Assembly (NCBI GenBank): GCA_029931905.1
Contig: JAOZRH010000002.1
Span: 21,792 to 63,711, forward strand
Direction: 5' to 3'
Source of the DNA: Fidelibacterota bacterium
GTDB taxonomy: Bacteria > Fidelibacterota > Fidelibacteria > Fidelibacterales > Fidelibacteraceae
Length of the DNA stretch: 41,920 nucleotides
Part shown: one piece after another, positions 35,054-41,920 of the stretch
Layout: each line of letters begins with the position of its first letter
Position numbering within the stretch: position 1 is the stretch's first letter
Made by a program: the position numbers and the translations under genes
The notes under the pieces: generated by a model
What the model was told of the DNA's origin: nothing
Seen by the model: only the letters and a program-made list of their open reading frames with translations
The model's database searches: none

Positions 35054-37810
35054 TTACCAATCAGATAATCCAAAACCTTGTTCCAATATTCCAGATTGTC
35101 CGTTACCTAGATATCTAATTCGAACAAATATAAATCTAGAAACAGAAGCATCAGCGGCATATGTTCCAAGTGTAAAACGAAGTGAGTTATTTAAATTAGG
35201 AGAATACACTGTAGGATCAATTTTACAACCTTCATCATTATCAATTTGATATGTTGTCCAAACTACTGTTCCATCGACAGTAGTACCACCAACAGTAGTA
35301 TTCCAAACTGCAGGTTCAGTACCTCCAGTAGTTCCAGCAGTAGTACATTTATATTTATAACCATTTGATGTAGTTGGAATGATCCAATCATCTAAAACTT
35401 GTGCATTGGTTGTTATCCAAACAGTTGAAACATATTTTATATTATCTTCAAATGTTGAACCATTATAATCATTATTTAAATTTAACCAATCAGTTTTTGT
35501 TGGTACTTTAATATGAATAACAACATTATTACCAGCAATATCTGCATCTGTAATACCACCTGGAAGATCCATAATACCATTAGATTCATCAATTGAACCT
35601 TGAAATATACGAATATATTCATATCCTGCTCCACCAGATAATCCAGAATAATCTGGACCTATAGGTAAACGACCAGTTGAATAATCTATACTCGGATGTG
35701 CTAAACAAGCTTTAACTACTTCATCCTCATCATATACTTGAAGTTCATTAGTTAAAATAGTTAATGAAGTTGTACTTGTCCAATTACCAGTTGCAGAAGC
35801 TGGAACAACATTAAAATTAGCTGTTCTTGGAAATCGATAATTTTCATCAACAAAATTTTCAAGTACAGCAGTTGAACTAGCAACAACACTATTAATTGAA
35901 ATTCCTTTACTTGCACTTATATCAGTTATATATGATCCATAAGGATCTCGAGGAATCGTAGTAATTTGTACATCATCATCTTCTTGACCAGCAATAACTG
36001 TAAATTGATAATCATCAACTGTCATAGTTTCAGCAATATCTGGAGGAGTACTAACACCTGTAACAGTCACATCAGTATAAGCTAAATCAGCAACAGGTAC
36101 TCCAGGAAAACCATCTACAGTAATTGGTGCATTTGAAGAATGATATACATTATTAAATGCATTATCAACAACAACATCAAAATTAAAAGTTGAACCTGTA
36201 TCATAATATGGTACACCTGAAATATATCTAAGTACAGGTACATTAGGTGATAAATCAGAACTTGTTACAACTGGATTAGCTCCAGAATCAATATCATAAA
36301 AAACTTCATATATTGATGAAATATCTGCTCCACGAGCTATTGAAATAGTATTATAACCTTGTCTAAATGCTCCAGCAACATTTGTAATATTTACAGTACA
36401 TGAACCTTGTTGATATACATCTGCATAAATTGGTCCAGTTGAAGAAATACTATTTAATGTTAAATTACCATTTGTAAAAGTAACTACACCATCAACAACA
36501 GCATCACCAGTACCAGTAATATCATAATCAGCCATTACTTGACCAGTTATTCGATTAACTTCGTTAAAATTAGCTGCAAGATCAAGAGTTGCAACAATTA
36601 TACCATTAATTGTTAAAGTAAGTGTATCTAAACTACCATTTGAAAATGATGTTGGAATTGAAAAAAATGTATTTAAAGTTGGTATATCAGTAGTTCGAGC
36701 AATATATGTTACATCTGTTCCAGCTGGATCAGATCCCTTATAATTTATATTTGACTGTGAAAGTCTTCCAGTCCATTCTGTAATTGTATCATCAATTTCA
36801 ATAGCAACTGGAGGAGGTGGTGCATGTATATACGCTGTTATATTATCAATAAATACAGCATCTGAATCATAAGGACAAATAACTAATTTATTAATTCCTG
36901 ATCCAGTAGGTGTACCATCCGCTTCTTCTACAGTAAGATTAAATGATCCACCAGTTTCAATCCAATTTGTTCCATCAAATTTAAATTGATTATCAGCATT
37001 AACCGTACCTGATTTAATAAGTACACTATCACCATCTGTTGGTGTTCCGTCATCATTCTGACCATCAGGACGGAGTGTATATACTGCAGCAGTTCCTATA
37101 CCACTAACAATATAAAAACGATTATTATCAGCTGGAGCAGTTAAAGCTGTAAAAAGAACAGTATCCCCATCAACAAGTGCAAAACCATCTACAATTGGAG
37201 CTGCACCATTATCAAAAATAAGTGAAGTAGTATCAATATATGTTGCTGGTTGTCTCCAACTATCAGCTGAAGCTGCTGCAACTTCATCAACAAGCATAGT
37301 TCCAATATATCGATATGCTGTTACTGTTAATGGAGTTGTCCAACCCATATCAGCAGGTGTATTACCCTCATTGAATCTGAATATACCATTTTGATAATCA
37401 AATTGATATGATCCAGAAGTAAGAGGAATTACCGCTGAAGTACTATCTTTAAGAATAAAACCATAACCATTACCATATTTCTGTGGTGTTAAAAAATTTT
37501 TTAATCGAGTTGAAGAAGTATTTCCAGGAATAGTAAAACATGAATAACCTTGACCATTTGAAGCGGGTAATTCATCTAACTGATAATCAGTCAGTTTACT
37601 TATCATAGTTGGATTATTTGCCACATTAGTATCAGCTTCACTACTATTTGCTGCAGTTGGAACTATTTCAGCAAAAATATCACGTTTATCTAATTGTGGA
37701 ATCCAAGAATATAATTCCTCAAAATAATTTTTATCATTGGTAGTAGAACCAACGCCCAAAGACATTTTATTGGTAACATCTTGAATTGTTGTAGAATTTA
37801 ATTTAGCCAT
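35054..37810 (-). CDS. Long tail fibre-like protein, paralogue of the 38475 and 4087 genes
   Basis: 918 residues, ATG with AGG about 9 bp upstream. Order: FDY/GW N-module (about 1-175, nearly the same as in 34019-34879), a VDGFALVDGDTVLF/NRFYIVSG fibre module (about 185-300), a long beta region shared with 38475-40829 (SGVPYYDTGSTFNF, GVSTPPDIAETMTV), a KYKCTTAGTTGGTEPAVWNT motif near 815, and an end region (GCKIDPTVYSPNLNNSLRF to GLSDW). DNA at 35237-35386 is identical to 38655-38804. A large multi-domain adhesin is the likely role. Confidence 0.83.
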   Translation of the reverse strand: MAKLNSTTIQDVTNKMSLGVGSTTNDKNYFEELYSWIPQLDKRDIFAEIVPTAANSSEADTNVANNPTMISKLTDYQLDELPASNGQGYSCFTIPGNTSSTRLKNFLTPQKYGNGYGFILKDSTSAVIPLTSGSYQFDYQNGIFRFNEGNTPADMGWTTPLTVTAYRYIGTMLVDEVAAASADSWRQPATYIDTTSLIFDNGAAPIVDGFALVDGDTVLFTALTAPADNNRFYIVSGIGTAAVYTLRPDGQNDDGTPTDGDSVLIKSGTVNADNQFKFDGTNWIETGGSFNLTVEEADGTPTGSGINKLVICPYDSDAVFIDNITAYIHAPPPPVAIEIDDTITEWTGRLSQSNINYKGSDPAGTDVTYIARTTDIPTLNTFFSIPTSFSNGSLDTLTLTINGIIVATLDLAANFNEVNRITGQVMADYDITGTGDAVVDGVVTFTNGNLTLNSISSTGPIYADVYQQGSCTVNITNVAGAFRQGYNTISIARGADISSIYEVFYDIDSGANPVVTSSDLSPNVPVLRYISGVPYYDTGSTFNFDVVVDNAFNNVYHSSNAPITVDGFPGVPVADLAYTDVTVTGVSTPPDIAETMTVDDYQFTVIAGQEDDDVQITTIPRDPYGSYITDISASKGISINSVVASSTAVLENFVDENYRFPRTANFNVVPASATGNWTSTTSLTILTNELQVYDEDEVVKACLAHPSIDYSTGRLPIGPDYSGLSGGAGYEYIRIFQGSIDESNGIMDLPGGITDADIAGNNVVIHIKVPTKTDWLNLNNDYNGSTFEDNIKYVSTVWITTNAQVLDDWIIPTTSNGYKYKCTTAGTTGGTEPAVWNTTVGGTTVDGTVVWTTYQIDNDEGCKIDPTVYSPNLNNSLRFTLGTYAADASVSRFIFVRIRYLGNGQSGILEQGFGLSDW
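35237..35386 (-). repeat. 150-bp identical block shared by two fibre genes, copy 1
   Basis: Identical by eye to 38655-38804, offset by 3418 bp. It codes for the KCTTAGTTGGTEPAVW segment in both genes, while the sequence either side is only moderately similar; recent gene conversion or recombination is likely. Confidence 0.88.
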
Positions 37811-37822
37811 AATATTAACCTA

Positions 37823-38149
37823 TTATTTTTTAGAATCTATTACTTTAATTAATCGCTGTATTTGACTTATAATTCGTTTCATTTGATTGAATCTTAAATA
37901 TTTTCCAGTTGCATAATAATCAGTAATACCTATTGATAATAAAAACATACTATTAGGTTGTTTTATATATGTAAATTTATCTGATTGGAATACTGTTGCT
38001 TTATCAGATTCTTTTGTTAAAGCTAATTTGGTTTGTTCAACTAATGAAATAGCTTCTTTTAAATCTAATAACATAATATCAGAATTTAAACCATCTTCAT
38101 TAAATATAATACCAATTTTTTCATTTTGAATTAAAAATTGTAGTTCCAT
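37823..38149 (-). CDS. Small protein, paralogue of the neighbouring 38150 gene
   Basis: 108 residues. The ATG at 38149 directly follows the TAG of the upstream gene, with AGGAA 6 bp before it. Pattern: IGIIFNEDG, LLDLKEAISLVEQTKLAL, then a beta region and a basic C-terminal helix (ISQIQRLIKVIDSKK). The same pattern appears in the upstream gene (IGIIIKTKE, SLDYNEAKSFLIQTKIAL, IINQLKKIFKEK), so the two arose by duplication. They lie between two paralogous long fibres, which suggests fibre-specific assembly factors; the family is not recognised. Confidence 0.68.
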   Translation of the reverse strand: MELQFLIQNEKIGIIFNEDGLNSDIMLLDLKEAISLVEQTKLALTKESDKATVFQSDKFTYIKQPNSMFLLSIGITDYYATGKYLRFNQMKRIISQIQRLIKVIDSKK

Positions 38150-38470
38150 CTATTTTTCCTTAAAAATTTTTTTTAATTGATTAATAATTTTCTTTAGAAT
38201 ACACTTATCAATATTATTTATACCTAAACTATAAGTATCGTTAATTGTAATTGCTAAAGTATAATAATTATTATTCTCAGGAATAAATACAAAACGATGT
38301 GTATAATCATTTCGAATCCATTCTCTTTCATTAAAATCATGTAAAGCAATTTTTGTTTGAATTAAAAATGATTTAGCTTCATTATAATCTAATGATAATA
38401 AATGTTGAAATTCTTTAGTCTTAATTATTATTCCAATATTTGAATTATTATTTAATATCTTAATTTCCAT
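38150..38470 (-). CDS. Small protein following a long fibre gene
   Basis: 106 residues from the ATG at 38470 (MEIKILNNN), preferred over an upstream in-frame TTG at 38485 that would overlap the fibre stop (38475). A TTGG sequence about 9 bp before the ATG may serve as a weak ribosome site. Shares the IGII, EA-SFL-QTKIAL and basic C-terminal helix pattern with the next gene. No signal peptide or membrane span. Function unknown; fibre-assembly role inferred from place and duplication. Confidence 0.66.
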   Translation of the reverse strand: MEIKILNNNSNIGIIIKTKEFQHLLSLDYNEAKSFLIQTKIALHDFNEREWIRNDYTHRFVFIPENNNYYTLAITINDTYSLGINNIDKCILKKIINQLKKIFKEK

Positions 38471-38474
38471 ATTT

Positions 38475-40829
38475 TTACCAATCAATACTTAATTCATCAT
38501 TAATAATATGTGTGATTGCCGGATTAGCATATGTTATTCTGATAAACAAACATCTATTAACGGCAAGATCTACAGCAAATGTACCAACAGTAATTTCAAT
38601 TGAATTATCTAAATTTGGTGAATGAACAGTTGAATTAATTCGACAACCTTCATTATTATCAATTTGATATGTTGTCCAAACTACTGTTCCATCGACAGTA
38701 GTACCACCAACAGTAGTATTCCAAACTGCAGGTTCAGTACCTCCAGTAGTTCCAGCAGTAGTACATTTATATTTATAACCATTTGATGTAGTTGGAATGA
38801 TCCATTGATTAGTTAAGTATGAGTTCGAAGCAGCCCATACAGTATTAACAAATCTAACATTATCTTCAAATGTTGTTAAATTATAATCGATAAATGCATT
38901 CATCCAATCAGTTTTTGATGGTACTTTTACTTCAACTATAATATTAATATTAAGATCAGCATCATTAATACCATTAATTGTTATGATACCATTTGATTTA
39001 TCAATAGATGATTGAAAAACTCGTACATATTGAAAATTAGTTCCGACATTTAAACTTGTATAATTTGGATTACCTATTGGTATTTTAGCAGCATAATTAT
39101 CATGAGGCCATATCAAAGATAAATTTGGAGTCCCATATAAATCAAATACTTGTAACTCATTAGTGCGTGAAGCATTTAATAAATTTACTGTACTATCCCA
39201 GTTACCTGTTATAGCAGCAGGAACAATATTAAAATCAGTTGTTATTGGAAATCTATATATTTCATCATTAAAATGTTCAGTTGTCGCATCAGATGATGCT
39301 GGAAATGAATTAATCATAATATTTAATGATGGAGTTTGAACAGTTACATAATTAGCATAAGGATCTCTTGGTGTTATATTAATAATTGCATCAGTTTCAA
39401 TTCGATCAGCTAATACAGTAATTAATTTATTAGTCACAGTCATTGTTTCACCAATAGTTGGTGGAGTACTAACACCTGTAATTGCTATATCAGTATATAA
39501 AACATTTTCACCCGTTATCCATGTACCATCAATAACAGAAGGTGCATTTGAATTATGATAAACATTATCAAAACAATCTAAACCAATATAATCTAAATCA
39601 AATGTAGTTCCAACATCACAATAACTAACACCAGATATATATTTAGAAACTAAAGTATTTAAATCTAGATCTGTTGTATTGATTAATGGATTAGCACCAA
39701 CATCTGTATCATAAAATAATTTAAATATATTAGTTGAATTAACTGTACCAGTATCATGCTTAACTATAAATGTATTATAGCCTTGACGTAAAGCGGTTCC
39801 ATCTAAAATATTAATTGTAAAATTACCATCTTGATATTGATCTATCCCTAATGGGTCAGTCCAGTTTACACTATTTAATGTAATATTACCACCTGTAAAA
39901 GAAACAACACCATTTACTATAACACTACCAGTTCCAGTAATATCATAATCATTCATATCTTGTGATGCTTCTCGATTCAATTCAACAAAATTAGCAGATA
40001 AATCAATATTTGCGACATCAACACCATTAATTTCAACAATTAAATTTCCTATAGAAGCATTACCAAATGAATTTATAGATAATGTAAATGAAGTATCTGT
40101 AATAATATAATCATGACTATCCCCAGCAACACCTTCATAATTAATATTTAATTGTGATTCACGACCAAGGAAAAAAGTTGTTCCTGCTACAATTAAATCT
40201 CCTCCTAATAATGGAGGTGAAGTTGGTGGATTAATATAAGCTTGTGAACCAATAATAAGAACACGTTCATCTGCTCCATTAAAAAGAATTTCACTAATAT
40301 TAGTTCCAGTTGGAATATTATCAAATTCTTTTACTGTTAATGCACTTCCACCACCACTACCAACTCCTTTTGCTCCAATATATTTATAAAATGAAATCTT
40401 TGGAGGAGTATTTGTAATAATACCATCAAAAAATGTAAGTGTTCCACCACCTTGATCTAAAAGCCAATCGTGATCACCAAACACAACTGGTTGATTCAAA
40501 CTATCAAGAATCGTATAAGCATATGAACCATTAATGTCAAAATCAAATGGAATTGCATCTTGTAAATCTGATAAGAAAAATGAATTAGGTGCGCCAGGAA
40601 CAACTGACATAACTCGTTCTTCAAAATATTGTACAACACCAAGTACAGCTCCATCAGCTAAAACAGGTGCAGTTGGTGGAATAAGATCTGATTCAGCCCA
40701 TATAGTATTACTATAAATAATATTATATGTTTTATTTACTTCTTCAAAAAATTTTTTAGCCGTATCAGTAGCTACTTTACCAACTGATTTTTTGAAAAGT
40801 ATATCGGTCTTTTGAGTATCTGTTGGCAT
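38475..40829 (-). CDS. Long tail fibre-like protein, paralogue of the 35054 gene
   Basis: 784 residues, ATG with AGGAGACT upstream. The N-module is a divergent form of the FDY/GW type (NTIWAESDLIPP, PFDFDINGSYAYT, YKYIGAKG, about 35-155), with a GVGSGGGS linker. The rest follows the 35054 protein: NREASQDMNDYDITGTG, VSYCDVGTTFDLDY, GVSTPPTIGETMTV, KYKCTTAGTTGGTEPAVWNT, GCRINSTVHSPNLDNSIEI, ending ELSIDW. It lacks the VDGFALVDGD module of its paralogue. A copy of the 13-bp motif (38557-38569) falls in its last 100 bp and encodes DLAVN where the paralogue has a different sequence. Confidence 0.83.
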   Translation of the reverse strand: MPTDTQKTDILFKKSVGKVATDTAKKFFEEVNKTYNIIYSNTIWAESDLIPPTAPVLADGAVLGVVQYFEERVMSVVPGAPNSFFLSDLQDAIPFDFDINGSYAYTILDSLNQPVVFGDHDWLLDQGGGTLTFFDGIITNTPPKISFYKYIGAKGVGSGGGSALTVKEFDNIPTGTNISEILFNGADERVLIIGSQAYINPPTSPPLLGGDLIVAGTTFFLGRESQLNINYEGVAGDSHDYIITDTSFTLSINSFGNASIGNLIVEINGVDVANIDLSANFVELNREASQDMNDYDITGTGSVIVNGVVSFTGGNITLNSVNWTDPLGIDQYQDGNFTINILDGTALRQGYNTFIVKHDTGTVNSTNIFKLFYDTDVGANPLINTTDLDLNTLVSKYISGVSYCDVGTTFDLDYIGLDCFDNVYHNSNAPSVIDGTWITGENVLYTDIAITGVSTPPTIGETMTVTNKLITVLADRIETDAIINITPRDPYANYVTVQTPSLNIMINSFPASSDATTEHFNDEIYRFPITTDFNIVPAAITGNWDSTVNLLNASRTNELQVFDLYGTPNLSLIWPHDNYAAKIPIGNPNYTSLNVGTNFQYVRVFQSSIDKSNGIITINGINDADLNINIIVEVKVPSKTDWMNAFIDYNLTTFEDNVRFVNTVWAASNSYLTNQWIIPTTSNGYKYKCTTAGTTGGTEPAVWNTTVGGTTVDGTVVWTTYQIDNNEGCRINSTVHSPNLDNSIEITVGTFAVDLAVNRCLFIRITYANPAITHIINDELSIDW
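38655..38804 (-). repeat. 150-bp identical block shared by two fibre genes, copy 2
   Basis: Second copy of the block at 35237-35386. Confidence 0.88.
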
Positions 40830-40879
40830 TCTTTTAGTCTCCTAAAAATAAATAATAAAAAATTATATAAAAATAAAAA

Positions 40880-40900
40880 ACGATAATATTAAATTATCGT
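40880..40900 (-). terminator. Hairpin terminator after the acidic-protein gene
   Basis: Arms ACGATAAT (40880-40887) and ATTATCGT (40893-40900) with a short loop; on the minus strand the stem is followed by a T-run. It lies about 15 bp after the stop at 40915 and separates the small right-hand genes from the fibre array. Confidence 0.75.
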
Positions 40901-40914
40901 ATTTTGCATATTAA

Positions 40915-41289
40915 TTATTCTTCAATTTGTTCTTCATCTTCAGTTTGTTCTTCTTCCATTTGTTCTTTATCAAGTTCTTCAGTTTGTTCTCCAAAATCAA
41001 ACATATTAAAATCCATATATCCAATTTGTTCAACAGGAATAGTTTCAGATAATTTATTATCTTTTGATTTTATAATTTTATTTTTTAAATATAATAATTT
41101 AACTTTATCTTTTTCAATAATTACATCTTTATATAAAACAACATCTTGAAAAGGAACACCATTATAAATAACTTGATCATTATAAAGAAAATTTATTTTT
41201 CCTCTATAAGATGTAACATATATTTTATTATTATTTATTTTAATTATTTTTTCTAGTTTAAATATATTTTCTTCAAATGTATTTTCCAT
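40915..41289 (-). CDS. Hypothetical protein with very acidic C-terminus
   Basis: 124 residues, ATG with AAGAGAATT upstream. The first about 90 residues are mixed, beta-like (KIYVTSYRGKINFLYNDQVI, then VVLYKDVIIEKDKVKLLYL). The last about 25 are almost only Glu, Gln, Asp and Thr (QMEEEQTEDEEQIEE). Not recognised. The acidic tail could contact the strongly basic protein encoded just upstream at 41319-41570, but that is speculation. Confidence 0.68.
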   Translation of the reverse strand: MENTFEENIFKLEKIIKINNNKIYVTSYRGKINFLYNDQVIYNGVPFQDVVLYKDVIIEKDKVKLLYLKNKIIKSKDNKLSETIPVEQIGYMDFNMFDFGEQTEELDKEQMEEEQTEDEEQIEE

Positions 41290-41318
41290 AATAATTCTCT
41301 TTTTTATAGGTTTATTTT

Positions 41319-41570
41319 TTAACGGCGAGATTTACTATATCCAGGCAAAGATGTACGATAAGAACGTCTAATTGATTTTCCTAATTTTGTTTTCTTAGGA
41401 ATATATTTTGAAAGTGTTTTAAATTTCAGATGTCGGGTTTGTAATTGATCTGGATCTTTAATCGTCATGTTTGATTTGCGTTTACTTTGTTGGGCTAATG
41501 AAGCTGTATTAGGCATAAAACGCCCAGACTTAGTAAATCCTGCTTCGAAAAGTTTATGTAAAGCTATCAT
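41319..41570 (-). CDS. Small basic hypothetical protein
   Basis: 83 residues, ATG with AAGAGGTAA upstream. Rich in Lys, Arg and Ser, especially toward the end (KKTKLGKSIRRSYRTS, SKSRR). No known motif. It may be a virion DNA-binding or scaffold-like component. The stop codon and last three codons coincide with a copy of the 13-bp motif (41319-41331, one mismatch). Confidence 0.65.
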   Translation of the reverse strand: MIALHKLFEAGFTKSGRFMPNTASLAQQSKRKSNMTIKDPDQLQTRHLKFKTLSKYIPKKTKLGKSIRRSYRTSLPGYSKSRR

Positions 41571-41573
41571 AAA

Positions 41574-41765
41574 TTACCTCTTCAAACTCGATATATTATC
41601 CGCTATATCCATTCGAACATCAGGTGGAAGATAGTCATCAAGCTTTTTAGTTTTTAATCCCAACTTTTTTTTAATTTTATTTTCTTGATACTTTTTAAAT
41701 AAAGCTTTCGCGGCTACGATAGATGCACCGGCCGCGACAGCTGCTTTAATAAAATCATCCATCAT
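41574..41765 (-). CDS. Small hypothetical protein with Ala-rich hydrophobic N-terminus
   Basis: 63 residues from ATG 41765; a second ATG at 41762 has better spacing to AGGAG and may be the true start. Residues 5-22 (FIKAAVAAGASIVAAKAL) form a short hydrophobic helix, then a lysine-rich segment (KKYQENKIKKKLGLKTKK). Only 3 bp separate it from the next gene. It may be membrane-associated or an amphipathic virion peptide. Not recognised. Confidence 0.62.
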   Translation of the reverse strand: MMDDFIKAAVAAGASIVAAKALFKKYQENKIKKKLGLKTKKLDDYLPPDVRMDIADNISSLKR

Positions 41766-41785
41766 GTTTCTCCTAAATGAATAAA

Positions 41786-41920
41786 CTATTTTTGTTTATT
41801 TATTTGTTTATTAATCAAAGCTCCTGCTCCAATACCAGTGGCAACACCACCTGCTAATTTAACATTATCTTTATTTAATATTTTTGATTTAGGTTCTGTA
41901 ATGTTTGGCTTAATATCTTT
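41786..41920 (-). CDS. Partial small protein with glycine/alanine-rich segment, 5' end outside the window
   Basis: A minus-strand frame is open from the right edge to a TAG at 41786-41788, giving 44 residues. The end is basic (LINKQINKQK) and follows VKLAGGVATGIGAGALINK, a glycine-zipper-like hydrophobic helix similar in style to the N-terminus of the next gene downstream. The start is not in the window, so the length is unknown. Confidence 0.55.
   Translation of the reverse strand, partial: KDIKPNITEPKSKILNKDNVKLAGGVATGIGAGALINKQINKQK

Noticed and set aside
40904..41149. Serine/cysteine-rich plus-strand ORF, CSSSSVCSS pattern
   Set aside because: Antisense of the Glu/Gln-rich tail of the 40915-41289 gene.
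1..41920. Diversity-generating retroelement acting on the fibre genes
   Set aside because: No reverse transcriptase and no template/variable repeat pair with adenine-specific differences was seen; the near-identical blocks show only ordinary substitutions.

Overview
The window looks like part of the genome of a large, strongly AT-rich tailed bacteriophage, or a prophage-like element. Sixteen genes encode tail-fibre or adhesin-like structural proteins built from recurring phage modules. Genes are tightly packed, almost all on the minus strand, nearly all with a clear Shine-Dalgarno sequence, and several junctions overlap. No capsid, terminase, polymerase, integrase, tRNA, rRNA or CRISPR array is visible, so neither the exact virus group nor the host can be read from this piece. 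All function calls come from motifs read by eye; no database search was run.

Layout. 1-6141 (minus): four fibre-like genes, the first running off the left edge, plus one small ORF. 6156-8253 (minus): three genes I do not recognise. 8378-10894 (plus): the only plus-strand operon, a MoxR-type AAA+ ATPase, a zinc-metallopeptidase-like protein and a VWA/MIDAS protein; the last two are in the same frame, separated by one UGA codon. 10900-10950: a bidirectional terminator. 10970-16637 (minus): a transmembrane PAS-PAS histidine kinase, a response regulator and an HDOD protein, then four small membrane proteins and an exported SLT-type lytic transglycosylase, all close enough to be one operon behind a good sigma70-like promoter. 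16693-40829 (minus): a fibre array with twelve fibre-like genes and small interleaved genes, including a tandemly duplicated fibre plus putative-chaperone cassette. 40915-41920 (minus): small acidic, basic and glycine-rich proteins.

How it may fit together (inference). The fibre genes share N-terminal, central and C-terminal modules in different combinations, as expected of an adhesin repertoire that evolves by recombination; long identical DNA blocks support this. The kinase-regulator-HDOD genes are unusual for a phage, and their co-linearity with a lysis-like set suggests a sensory circuit tied to envelope degradation or lysis. The MoxR/VWA set may act as a chaperone-like remodelling machine.

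Non-coding structure: three copies of a 156-bp unit, each holding three 33-bp iteron-like elements (32021-32454); a cluster of four hairpins (20867-20993); a 21-bp perfect palindrome between divergent genes (8303-8346); several hairpin terminators; and a 13-bp motif, TTAACGGCAAGAT, present nine times (allowing one to three mismatches) and always in the same orientation.
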